64,000 bases of DNA from Palauibacter sp965207805 (GTDB taxonomy: Bacteria > Gemmatimonadota > Gemmatimonadetes > Palauibacterales > Palauibacteraceae): assembly GCA_965207805.1 (NCBI GenBank), contig OZ242312.1, positions 2,170,001-2,234,000 of the forward strand, written 5' to 3'. The first letter of the stretch is position 1; each line of letters opens with the position of its first letter. This document shows positions 25,665 through 34,640 of this stretch, piece after piece. The notes under the pieces were generated by a model, which worked only from the letters and a program-made list of their open reading frames with translations, made no database searches and was not told where the DNA came from. Position numbers and translations under genes: made by a program.

Positions 25665-27990
25665 CTACCAGCTGAAGGTGTGCGAGTACTTGACCATGAC
25701 GTTCCGTCCGGCCGACCACGGCAGCCTCGGACCGAACCGTCCATCGCGATCGAAGTTGAGTCCCTCGTTGTACACGATCCAGAGATCCGTTCCCTCTCGG
25801 AAGTGGTAACGGAAACGGGCGTTGATGCTCATCCGCTCGTCGAGGTTGTTGTACTGCGCGAACGTGCTGAACGAGATCTGCGGATTGAACGCGAAGGCGA
25901 GCCGCACCCGGCCGAGGTGGGTGGTCGCCGCTTCCCCCCGGTCCGGGAACTCGATCCGGTTCACCTCGTAGCCGCCGCCGATCTCGAGGTAGCGGGATAC
26001 GCTCCACATCGGGTTGAAGATCAGGCCCGCGCGCCGTCCGTCATAGAAGCTTCCGACCGTGGTCTTGATGTCGCCCCGGAAAATCGCGGTGCGGGGCAGC
26101 ATCCAGTCGATGCCCGCCTCCCGGAACCAGTATTCGCCCGCCGGGATCGACAGGCCCGTGATGCGAAACGGCGTCCGAATGTCCTCGAACTGCGTGTTCG
26201 AGTACGCCGTGATCCGTGATCCCGACTTGAATTCGAGCCGCAGTTCCGGGCGGATCGACCGGGACTCCGGGGAAACATCGGCGTTCCGGTAGTAGCTGTC
26301 GCTCATCAGGGCCAGCGTGACCGTATTCAGCGAGGCGGTCGGGCCCTGGAGCCAGCCGTGGGCAACCTCGCCGCCGAAGAGCGTGAAGTCGCTTCGCAGC
26401 TGGAAGCCGAGCCGCGGCGTGTAGTCGGGCCCCACCCGCCGGTAGTAGAGGTTGTACGACACGCCGCGGTCCGTCCTCCGTTCCCACCGGACGCGGAACA
26501 GGCCCGCGTCGAGGGGATTCCGCTCGCGCACCTCCTCGTCGAACGTCTGCGCCCACGTGAGCGTCACCCACTCGTTGCCGAAGGGGCGGATCTGCGTATC
26601 CACGCCGTAGGCGACGTTGTCCTGTCCGTTCCCCCCGAGCCGGGTCGCCACGATCCCGCCCACGAAGGAGTACGGATTGAGCACCTGCTGTTTGACCCGC
26701 ATCACGCCCACGTTCTCGCCCGAGCGGCCGGCGGCGGGAGCCGTCTGCATGTTCAGGAGCCCGTAGTCGAGCCCTCCCATGCGGCCGACGACTCGCGCGC
26801 CTCCGTAAATGCGTACGAGTTCCCCGCCCTCGAGACCGACCCTGCGGCTGAAGAACACCCGGTCGGTGAAGCCGCCGGTCCCGAAGTCGAAGGTCGAGGA
26901 CCGCTCCTGGAAGAACTGGCGTTTCTCGGGGAAGAAGAGTGAGAACCGGGTGAGGTTGACCTGCTGCTCGTCCGCCTCCACCTGGGCGAAGTCGGTGTTG
27001 ACCGTGAGGTCGATGGCCAGATTGGACGATGGCGAGTACTTGAGATCGACGCCCGGTTCCGTGGTCCGGTCCTGCTCCGTCGCCCAGTAGGCGGCCGCGT
27101 CCGCGGGTTCGCGCAGGACGGGCGTCTGGCGCAGGCCTCCGAGCGCGTACGGGGTCACGTAGACCGGCGCCGTGGGCCGGACTTCGCGGAGCGTCACGCG
27201 CTGGGTCTGCGACGGTTTCATGAAGGCGAGCCGGCCCCATTCCCGCGCGATCGGCGGGTACACCTGGCGTTCGTTCTTCCGGCCGATGTAGCGATAGATG
27301 GTGATCCCCATCGTCACTTCATCGCCCTCCGCCTGGAATCCCAGCGTGGAAAACGGGATCCGGAACTCCGCGAACCACCCTTCCCCGTTGCGGGTCGTGC
27401 GAACTTCCCAGTGCGCGTTCCAGTCCTCGTTGAAGGGCGGGAGGTCGCCGCTGAACTCGGCATCGTTGGAAATCGAGCGGTCCTGCCGGACGCCGGCCGG
27501 CGTCGTACCGAACCAGAGCGCCGTTTCGTAGTCGTTGTAGCTGTCGATCACGAACGAAAACAGGTCATCGCCGCTGTAACTGTCGCGGTAAAAAGTGTTT
27601 ACACGGATGCCGTCCGGGTTCGAGTCGTACATTCTCCCGGAGACGTAGAGGTTACCGGTCATCGTGCGCGAGACGAATCTCGGTCCGCTCCGTCTGCTCC
27701 CCGCCGTGGGTGGGCGACATGATGAAGAGCGGGAGCGGATCGATCGTCTCCCACACGGGTTCGTTCACGATCCCGTCCATGTCGATCGCCTCGGAGATGC
27801 GGGCGATGGGGACCGGAGCGCGGGGCCGCAGCGCCTCGATGTCCACGGCATCCGCGGCGTTAGCCTGGGCCGCGACCCCCGGGACTGCGCACGCGGCCGC
27901 CACGACGGCGCCGAACAGGGCGCGCACGAGCCGGTCGGCTCGCGCCGCCGGTCCACTCGACATGCGCGGGGACGACGTGCGGTTCCTCAT
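25665..27990 (-). pseudogene. DUF5916 outer-membrane protein, copy III, interrupted by a frameshift at 27654
   Basis: The N-terminal part (27990 down to 27652) encodes a signal peptide (to about GVAAQ) and the beginning of the CBM9-like domain up to AHDDR, then reads TAA. The rest (APTHGGE-equivalent onward, NLYVSGRMYD to KYSHTFSW) continues in another frame to 25665. Aligned with copy II (AHDDEFLYLSG), removing the single extra T at 27654 gives AHDDRNLYVSG at exact length, so one inserted base causes the break. The start ATG 27990 overlaps the upstream methyltransferase stop (ATGA). Either a recent pseudogene, programmed frameshift, or a sequence error. Confidence 0.85.
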
Positions 27991-28745
27991 CGGTCTCGCC
28001 GCGTGAGAAGAAAGAACCACTGCGGCCCGCAACGCAGGATCCCGCGCCGCAGCCCGCCCGGGAGTGCCGAGAGGATCCGCCAGGCGGCCCGCCACTTCCC
28101 TCCCCCGCCACCGTTCAGCACCGATCGAATCGCGTGTTCCGTCATGTCGGCACGTCGCAGTCCCGGGACATCCATCGCGCGCTGCAGCGAGCGATATCCC
28201 AGGAAACGGATTCCGCGGTAGCTCCTTGCGCGCCCTGTCCAGCGAACGTAGCGGTCGGCCAGCCCCCGGGGCAGCCAACTCAGAAAAGGCAGCCGGTAGT
28301 GCGGCTCGAGAAACGCCCAGCGGCTTCCCGCGCTCACGTAGGCGGAGCCTCCGGGCTTGAGCACGCGGGACACCTCAGAGAACAGTCGTCGTGGGTCGGC
28401 GACGTGTTCATAGAGGTGATTCACGATGAGGAAGTCGAAGCACGCGTCGGAGGTTGGAAGCCGGGTCCCATCGGCCACGCAGGTGCGGCCGCGCTCGATC
28501 ACGACTCGCCGGTCCAGCTCGAAACCAATGATGGACCGTCCGCTGAGCTTCTCGAGTTCGCGCTTGAGGAGACCCGTGCCGCTCCCGAGATCGCCGACGA
28601 CGCCGGCCGCGCGGATCCTGTCGCCCACGATCGTGTCCAGCACCGCCGCCTTGCGGAGCCGGCTCTCCCTGTACTCACTGCTCGCCAGGAACTCCTCGTA
28701 GTAGTCACTCCCAGCGGAGTCGGCACGCGATGACGAGATGCTCAT
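27987..28745 (-). CDS. class I SAM-dependent methyltransferase
   Basis: A 252-aa methyltransferase with GDLGSGTGLLKREL (motif I), GFELDRRVV (motif II), and NHLYEHVADPRRLFSEVSRVLKPGG (post-II region). The extended C-terminus (PRGLADRYVRW, YRGIRFLGYRSL) resembles methyltransferases of glycan and O-antigen clusters. The target is unknown. ATG 28745 overlaps the stop of the channel gene as ATGA; longer forms upstream lie inside that gene. It is the last intact member of the glycosylation run before the DUF5916 genes. Confidence 0.82.
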   Translation of the reverse strand: MSISSSRADSAGSDYYEEFLASSEYRESRLRKAAVLDTIVGDRIRAAGVVGDLGSGTGLLKRELEKLSGRSIIGFELDRRVVIERGRTCVADGTRLPTSDACFDFLIVNHLYEHVADPRRLFSEVSRVLKPGGSAYVSAGSRWAFLEPHYRLPFLSWLPRGLADRYVRWTGRARSYRGIRFLGYRSLQRAMDVPGLRRADMTEHAIRSVLNGGGGGKWRAAWRILSALPGGLRRGILRCGPQWFFLLTRRDR

Positions 28746-29650
28746 TCGAGCAGTTCGGTGCCGCAGTGCTTGCAGTGGCGGGCATCCTCGTCGTGGCCGG
28801 TCGAGGCGCAGCGCAGGCACATCCGCGCCATCGCGGCGCGCAGTCTCGCTTCACGGCCGCCCGTGATCTCCGCCGTCACGATGCCCGTCGGGACGGCGAT
28901 TACGCCGTACCCCAGGATCATGAGGAGCGCGGCAAGCAGCTGCCCCGGCGTAGTCTGCGGCGTGATGTCGCCGAACCCCACCGTCGTCACGGTGACAATG
29001 GCCCAGTAGACGCCGCGGGGGATGCTGCTGAAGCCCGCCTCCGCGCCCTCGATCACGTACATCGCCGCGCCCACGATCGTGACCACGACGAGCACCGCGA
29101 CGAGGAAGACGGCGACCTTGTAGGCGCTGGAGCGCAGGGCGCTGATCAGGAGCCGCTCTCCCCCTACGAACTGGGCGAGCTTCAGGACCCTGAACACGCG
29201 CAGCACCCGCAGCACGCGGATGACGGCGAGCGCCTGCCCCCCCGGGATCAGCAGCCCCACGAAGTTGGGCAGCACGGCGAGCAGGTCGACGATTCCGAAG
29301 AAAGAACGGGCGTACCCGCCGGCCCGCTCCGCGGAAATGAGGCGGAGCACGTATTCGACCGTGAACAGCGCCGTGAACACCCATTCGAGCGTCCAGAGCG
29401 CGTCTCCCGCGTGGACGTTGAACTCCTGCACGCTCTCGAGCATCACGACGACGACGCTGGCGAGGATGACCGCAATGAGGATGACGTCGAAGAGCCGGCC
29501 GGCCGGGGTGAGGTTGCCGAAGATGATGCGGTGGGCCTCGCACCTCCACCGCGGCCGCTGCGAGAAGACCGGGTGAACCTCGTAGTCGATCGCCGGACGC
29601 GGGGGTTCCCGCCGGGACGGGAAGTACGACATCGTGCGGTTCTTGGCCAT
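28742..29650 (-). CDS. voltage-gated-type cation (K+) channel with C-terminal zinc ribbon
   Basis: A 302-aa six-helix channel subunit. S4 (143-157) reads VIRVLRVLRVFRVLK with an arginine every third position, the voltage-sensor pattern. The selectivity filter is TTVGFGD (222-228), K+-type. After S6 a short cytoplasmic tail ends in a zinc-ribbon-like pair: Cys 278, 281, 293 and 296. The start TGATG overlaps the polyprenyl-P GT2 stop. Finding a channel inside a glycan cluster is unusual; it may set membrane potential or be a passenger. Confidence 0.88.
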   Translation of the reverse strand: MAKNRTMSYFPSRREPPRPAIDYEVHPVFSQRPRWRCEAHRIIFGNLTPAGRLFDVILIAVILASVVVVMLESVQEFNVHAGDALWTLEWVFTALFTVEYVLRLISAERAGGYARSFFGIVDLLAVLPNFVGLLIPGGQALAVIRVLRVLRVFRVLKLAQFVGGERLLISALRSSAYKVAVFLVAVLVVVTIVGAAMYVIEGAEAGFSSIPRGVYWAIVTVTTVGFGDITPQTTPGQLLAALLMILGYGVIAVPTGIVTAEITGGREARLRAAMARMCLRCASTGHDEDARHCKHCGTELLE

Positions 29651-30441
29651 CACAGCCTCCCGATGAGGGACCGCAGACGCAGCGCCCACACCCTCCACAC
29701 CGCCTCGCGCACGATCGCCCCGGACATCTTGCTTTGCCCGAGGCGTCGGTCGGTGAACACGATGGGTACTTCCCCTACACGGAACCCCTTCTTCCATGCG
29801 CGGAAGTTCATTTCGATCTGGAACGTGTACCCGGTCGACCCTACGCGGTCGAGGTCGATCGTCTCCAGTACGCGGCGCGTGAAGCACTTGAAGCCGCTCG
29901 TGGAATCGGCGAGGCCCAGTCCCGTGGCAATGCGCGCGTACTTGTTCGCGTAGTAGCTGAGGAGCAGGCGCGACATGGGCCAGTTGATGACGTTCACCCC
30001 CGCAGTATAACGGGAACCGACGACGACATCGAAGCGGGCGGCCGCAGCGATCATGTCGGGAATATACCGCGCGTCGTGCGAGCCGTCCGCGTCCATCTCG
30101 AAGATCCACTCGAAATCGCGCTCGAGCGCCCACCGGAAGCCGGCGATGTACGCGGTCCCGAGCCCCAGCTTTCCTTCCCTGTGCAGCACGTGCACGCGCG
30201 GTTCCGCCGCGGCGAGGGAGTCCGCGAGGGCTCCCGTTCCGTCGGGAGACGCGTCATCGACGACGAGGACCGAGAGCCGGGCGTCCTGAGCGAGAACGCG
30301 CTCGATGATCCCGGCGATGGAATCGACCTCGTTGTACGTCGGCAGGATGACCAGGCCGCGCCCGCTACCTCCAGGAGCGGAAGCAGAGCTATGGTCCCGG
30401 TCGGAATCCGGGGGCGAAGCGGCGGATCGTTCTGGGCTCAT
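29650..30441 (-). CDS. GT2 polyprenol-phosphate mannosyltransferase (DPM1-like)
   Basis: A 263-aa GT-A fold enzyme that transfers a sugar (typically mannose) from a nucleotide sugar to polyprenyl phosphate on the cytoplasmic side. Motifs are LPTYNEVDSI, VDDASPDGTG, EMDADGSHDARYIPDM, STSGFKCFTRRVL, and the C-terminal GEVPIVFTDRRLGQSKM. It lacks C-terminal membrane helices, as DPM1-type enzymes do. It pairs with the flippase-like gene 22 nt upstream and the channel gene with 1 nt overlap. Confidence 0.88.
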   Translation of the reverse strand: MSPERSAASPPDSDRDHSSASAPGGSGRGLVILPTYNEVDSIAGIIERVLAQDARLSVLVVDDASPDGTGALADSLAAAEPRVHVLHREGKLGLGTAYIAGFRWALERDFEWIFEMDADGSHDARYIPDMIAAAARFDVVVGSRYTAGVNVINWPMSRLLLSYYANKYARIATGLGLADSTSGFKCFTRRVLETIDLDRVGSTGYTFQIEMNFRAWKKGFRVGEVPIVFTDRRLGQSKMSGAIVREAVWRVWALRLRSLIGRL

Positions 30442-30463
30442 CAGGCGGGCAACCTATCGATCC

Positions 30464-31477
30464 TCAGGCGGGTCCCGCATCCGCCGCGTCGTCGGACTTC
30501 AAGGATCCCCCATCCCGTGGGACCCGCGCGGATCGCAGCAGAGCCAGGGCCAGGCCGAAGGACACCAACTCCGCGGCAGTCGTCCAGAGGCGGGCGGCCA
30601 ACGCGAGAGCGGCGGCAGGTCCGGCAGGAACGGCCGTCACCGTGGTCAGCAGCCCGACGATCGCACCCTCCCGTACGACCAACCCGCCGGGCGCCACCAG
30701 AGCCAGGTAGCCCACAACGTAGGACCCCGCGAAAACGCCCAGCGCCGCCGCGACGCCGACGGTGTTCTCGAGCACCAATCCCTCGAGCAGCGCCAGGAAA
30801 CCGAGTCCGTGGAGGGGCCAGATGAGCAAGCTCCCCAGCACGGCGCGGCACAGCATTTTCCCATCCGGCTCGGCATCGCCCGGCTCCCCGGTCTCGCGCA
30901 GTACGCGACGCCCCAGCCGCACGACGAAGCGCAGGACAGGCGGAGTGAGCGCGGCGGCGAGAGCGAGGCCGCCCGCGATCAGCGCCCACCGGCCTACACC
31001 CTCGAACGCACGGGCGCCGAGTACCGCGAGGGCCAGGGCGACCCCCGTCACCACAATGGCGGCCTGGAAGGCGATCAGCGTGGCCAGCGCCGTCGCACCC
31101 GAATCGCCCCGACCCCGGACATAGGCCACCAACCCTGTGACCTGCCAGACCTTCCCGGGGATGTATCGGCCGAGATTGGAGCCGAGCCACATCGCGGCGG
31201 CTTCCGGCACCCCTGCCCTGCCGCCCGCCGCCCGGAACATCCAGGCCCAGACCACACCGCTCGCCCAGAGGGCCGCGACTTCGCATCCGACCGCCGCGGC
31301 CAGCCAGAGGGGCCGCACCCGCCAGCCGGAGAGGCCCGACGCCTGGAGATCCTCCCACGCCGCCCAACTGCCCGACAGCGCCAGGCCGACCGCGGCCAGG
31401 GCGGCGAGGAGAAACACGGCGGTTCCGAGCGCGACCCACCGGCGGCCCGGTGTGGCGCCGGCGCGGTCCCGGTTCAC
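30464..31477 (-). CDS. UPF0104 / LPG-synthase-TM-type integral membrane protein (flippase-like)
   Basis: A 337-aa protein with about eight membrane helices. It has the family segments SNLGRYIPGKVWQV (UPF0104 signature) and LVAPGGLVVREGAIVGLL. In many clusters such proteins sit beside polyprenyl-phosphate sugar transferases and are proposed to be flippases or lipid handlers; that role is inferred. GTG 31477 overlaps the YfhO stop as GTGA; longer starts fall inside that gene. Confidence 0.8.
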   Translation of the reverse strand: MNRDRAGATPGRRWVALGTAVFLLAALAAVGLALSGSWAAWEDLQASGLSGWRVRPLWLAAAVGCEVAALWASGVVWAWMFRAAGGRAGVPEAAAMWLGSNLGRYIPGKVWQVTGLVAYVRGRGDSGATALATLIAFQAAIVVTGVALALAVLGARAFEGVGRWALIAGGLALAAALTPPVLRFVVRLGRRVLRETGEPGDAEPDGKMLCRAVLGSLLIWPLHGLGFLALLEGLVLENTVGVAAALGVFAGSYVVGYLALVAPGGLVVREGAIVGLLTTVTAVPAGPAAALALAARLWTTAAELVSFGLALALLRSARVPRDGGSLKSDDAADAGPA

Positions 31478-33876
31478 GCTTCCGATCCCCGGGGCCGCCG
31501 GCGCCAGGAGATCAGGATGCTCGTCGTCAGCCCGAGGATGGTCAGGAGACTGACCCAAACACCGAGGCTGAAGGGCGGACTTCGATACTCGAAGACCAGT
31601 TCATGCCTCCCGGAAGGGACTTCGACGCCGCGGAACGCCGTATTCACCCGCCACACCACCGCTTCTTCACCGTCGAGAAACGCCTTCCAGCGCTCGTGAT
31701 GGATCTCGCTGACCGCGAGAAGGCCCGCGCGATCCGCCACGACCTCGAGTACGACGCGATCCGGCTCGTAGCGAACGAGCGACGCGCTTCCCTGCCCCGC
31801 CACCGGAGCTTCGCCGCCCGACCGGTCTTCCACGATCGTCAATTGCGCGGGATCCGCGACCTCCAGCGTTCGCGCGACGGCGGCCGCGGTATCGCCGACC
31901 ATCTCGATGGCGGCCGGGAAGTAGGCATACGGAAGCTCCGAGGGGAATTCGTACAGGTGGCGCCCGCCCGCCTCCGCGATCGATTCGGCACTTTCCTGCG
32001 CGCCGGGCATGATGAGATAGCGGACGTGCAACAACTCGCGAACGACCGGATTCCGGAGCAACCCCTCATCCGGCGTGATTCCACCCACGAGTCTCGCGTA
32101 CGGGCGCAGGAGGAACTTCTGAAGTCCGCTCGCCGATGTTACGCCGTAGTAGGCGAGTTCGTTCGGACGATAGTTGGGCGTGGGGCCCGCCAGACTCGGC
32201 GCCCAGACGCGTGCTCCCGGCCCCGCGTTCTCGTGCAGCGTCTCGATGACGGGGTCGGCCGCGAGCGCGGCGTCGGCGTCCTGCACCCTCAGGTAGCGCG
32301 CGTCCACGCGCCACAGGTCCATGATCCCGAACGCGAGGACAGCGGCCAGCGTCCAGACGCCGACCCTGTGGCGCGCCACTCCCCACGCGGCGCCCCACGC
32401 GAGACCGAATCCGGCAAGGAGGAACAGGCCGTTGAGACGCAGCGCATCGATCGAGACCGCCGACGGTTGGCGCGGCCATCCGTCGGGATACCACGAGAGC
32501 AGCACGAAGTTGGCCAACCCCCGCGGGTTGAGCACGGCCGCCGCGCCAAGCACGAGGATCGGCCCCCCGAGCAGGAGCACGGGCCAGGACCACCGTCGCG
32601 CCGCGTCATTCCGCTCGGACTCGTCGTCCGGTGCCGCTCCGGCGGCGGCGCGGCGGTTCAGCGCCGCCTCCCAGCCGTAGGCGGCGAGCAGCGCGACGAA
32701 TACCGTCACCGGACCCAGCATCATCGACGGAGCCCGCAGGCTCGACATCATGGGCAGCAGCGCATACGCGATCCGATGCACCGGCGTCGCGGCCCCGAGC
32801 GCGAACAGGACGCCCAGCAGGCCGGCGCAGGCGAGGAACCACACGACCCGCCTCTGGTCGCGATCCAGCGCCCGACCGAAGCCTGCCGAGAGTCCGAGAA
32901 TCGCGAACGCGAGCGGGACGGCGCCGAGGTATTCCGTATGCAGCTTGATCGGGTTTTGTCCCCAGTAGGACCCCGGCAGCGAACCGATGAGGTCCGGCAG
33001 GAAGAACGCCGTAAGCTCCTGCGGCGGCAGAGCCCAGGAGGCCGCGAATTCGTACCCGCGCTCCCCCGCCGCGCGCGTGACGTGCTCGAGTACCGTCAGA
33101 GTCGGGAAGAACTGGGGCGCGGCGATCAGGACCGCGGCCACGTTCGCGAGCGTGAACCACGCGACCGGACGGACGTACGCCTTCCAGCGCGCCTCGCCCG
33201 AGGCCAGCCGGGGGAGCCGAAAGGCCAGGTGATACACGAAGAAGGCCGCGAGAGCGAGGCTGGAGAAGTACATCATCTGCACGTGCGCCGAGAACGTCTG
33301 CGCCGCGATCACGAACGCCAGACCGGCGAACCAGCGGAACTCGTTCCTCTCCAGCCCGCGGTTGAGCAGGCCGAGCGCGAGCGGGATGAGCGTCATCGCG
33401 AACATCCGCCCATCCTGTCCCCCGAACAGGTGGGACGTGACATAGCCCGCGAGGAGGAACGAAGCTCCGCACACCGCGGCGGAGGCCGGCCGGAGCCGGA
33501 AGGAACGCCCGAGGAAGTAGCCGAACGCCCCGCTCAGAAACGTGTGCAGGACGAAGGTCCAGCCGATGGCCCGGTGCAGCGGCAGAAGGAAGTAGAGGAT
33601 GGTCGACGGATAGAAGATGGGCCCGGGCAGGATCGCCACGAACGGCATCCCTCCGTAGACGTGCGGCACCCACAGCGGGACGCCGCGACCCGCCAGGATC
33701 TCGTCCACGTAGAACCGGCGTAGCGAAATCCCCTCGAACAGCATGTCCGAACCGAAGAGGAGCCGCTCCGGATGGAAAACGAAGTCGCGGTAGAAGAACA
33801 GCGTGACGAGCGCGGCCCCGCCAAGGAACCACCAGACCGTGTAGTCCCGGCCTCCCGCGGGCTTGGAGGAGTCCAT
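31474..33876 (-). CDS. YfhO-family membrane protein (GT-C type)
   Basis: An 800-aa polytopic protein with about 12 membrane helices and a large soluble C-terminal domain. YfhO proteins in Gram-positives transfer sugars from polyprenyl phosphate onto lipoteichoic acid (with a GT2 partner such as CsbB); here the acceptor must differ. Early loops carry SDMLFEGISLRRFYVDEI and WVPHVYGGMPFVA, with GQDGRM and FSAHVQMMYF later. ATG 33876 overlaps the methyltransferase stop as TGATG. The GT2 partner candidates are the genes at 29650-30441 and 37416-38342. Confidence 0.82.
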   Translation of the reverse strand: MDSSKPAGGRDYTVWWFLGGAALVTLFFYRDFVFHPERLLFGSDMLFEGISLRRFYVDEILAGRGVPLWVPHVYGGMPFVAILPGPIFYPSTILYFLLPLHRAIGWTFVLHTFLSGAFGYFLGRSFRLRPASAAVCGASFLLAGYVTSHLFGGQDGRMFAMTLIPLALGLLNRGLERNEFRWFAGLAFVIAAQTFSAHVQMMYFSSLALAAFFVYHLAFRLPRLASGEARWKAYVRPVAWFTLANVAAVLIAAPQFFPTLTVLEHVTRAAGERGYEFAASWALPPQELTAFFLPDLIGSLPGSYWGQNPIKLHTEYLGAVPLAFAILGLSAGFGRALDRDQRRVVWFLACAGLLGVLFALGAATPVHRIAYALLPMMSSLRAPSMMLGPVTVFVALLAAYGWEAALNRRAAAGAAPDDESERNDAARRWSWPVLLLGGPILVLGAAAVLNPRGLANFVLLSWYPDGWPRQPSAVSIDALRLNGLFLLAGFGLAWGAAWGVARHRVGVWTLAAVLAFGIMDLWRVDARYLRVQDADAALAADPVIETLHENAGPGARVWAPSLAGPTPNYRPNELAYYGVTSASGLQKFLLRPYARLVGGITPDEGLLRNPVVRELLHVRYLIMPGAQESAESIAEAGGRHLYEFPSELPYAYFPAAIEMVGDTAAAVARTLEVADPAQLTIVEDRSGGEAPVAGQGSASLVRYEPDRVVLEVVADRAGLLAVSEIHHERWKAFLDGEEAVVWRVNTAFRGVEVPSGRHELVFEYRSPPFSLGVWVSLLTILGLTTSILISWRRRPRGSEA

Positions 33877-34640
33877 CAGGGTCTGCGAGCGATCGCCATG
33901 AGGTTCTTGCCGAGCGGCGGGTTCAGCCAGCGGCCGCAGACGCCGGTGACCGGCATCACGAACCGGTCGTACAGCCCCACCTTTCCGGGACTCAGCTCCT
34001 GGCGCAGGAGGCGGCAGACCACGAACCACGCGAGCATTCCGATGATGTCCCGGTACGCGAGACGGACTGGAACAAAACCGGTCCGTTCGAGCTTCTGCAG
34101 GACGTCTCGTTTGCGGTATCTCCTGAAGTGCCCCAGCGATCGATCAAAGCGGCTGGTGAGCGCGGGCAACGCCGGGACCCAGAGGCACAGGTAGCCCCCC
34201 GGGCGGAGGGCGGTGCGCATCCTCGCCAGCTCTCCGACATCATCCTGAACGTGCTCCAGAACGTTGACGCTCACCACGGAATCCACTCCGGCCGTGTTCT
34301 CGGCTTCGAGGAAGTCGGAGAGAAGGGAGTGGTGGACCGTCGCGTTCAGGCTTCCGCGTAATCGTTCGCGGAGAAGCTCATACATCCCGTCGCTCGGCTC
34401 CAGCGCGTAGAGGTGAGACGGTTGCCGCTCGAGAATCAACTCCGAGATGTTCCCGCTGCCCGCGCCGACCTCCAGAATCCGGTCTCCGAGATACGGCGAG
34501 AAGATGCGGAGAATGTCACGGTGGTAGCGGACGGCCGAGGACATCGCCTCGAGATCTCTGCCGGGATAGTCGTGTATCCCCGCCGCGGTCCCGTCAGGGG
34601 TCTCCCACGTGCGCGAACTTCCACTCTCACGCTGCTTCAT
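33876..34640 (-). CDS. class I SAM-dependent methyltransferase
   Basis: A 254-aa methyltransferase with ILEVGAGSGNISELIL (motif I), ALEPSDGM, and NVLEHVQDDVGELARMRTALRPGG. It has a C-terminal segment with a hydrophobic helix (IIGMLAWFVVCRLL) that may associate with membrane. Likely acts on a glycolipid or sugar but the substrate cannot be assigned. Both junctions overlap (ATGA with the GT-C gene, TGATG with yfhO). Confidence 0.8.
   Translation of the reverse strand: MKQRESGSSRTWETPDGTAAGIHDYPGRDLEAMSSAVRYHRDILRIFSPYLGDRILEVGAGSGNISELILERQPSHLYALEPSDGMYELLRERLRGSLNATVHHSLLSDFLEAENTAGVDSVVSVNVLEHVQDDVGELARMRTALRPGGYLCLWVPALPALTSRFDRSLGHFRRYRKRDVLQKLERTGFVPVRLAYRDIIGMLAWFVVCRLLRQELSPGKVGLYDRFVMPVTGVCGRWLNPPLGKNLMAIARRP

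Noticed and set aside
22973..25675. Very long plus-strand reading frames (up to 900 aa) opposite the DUF5916 genes
   Set aside because: They mirror the minus-strand genes, lack family motifs and signal peptides, and arise from GC-rich codon bias.
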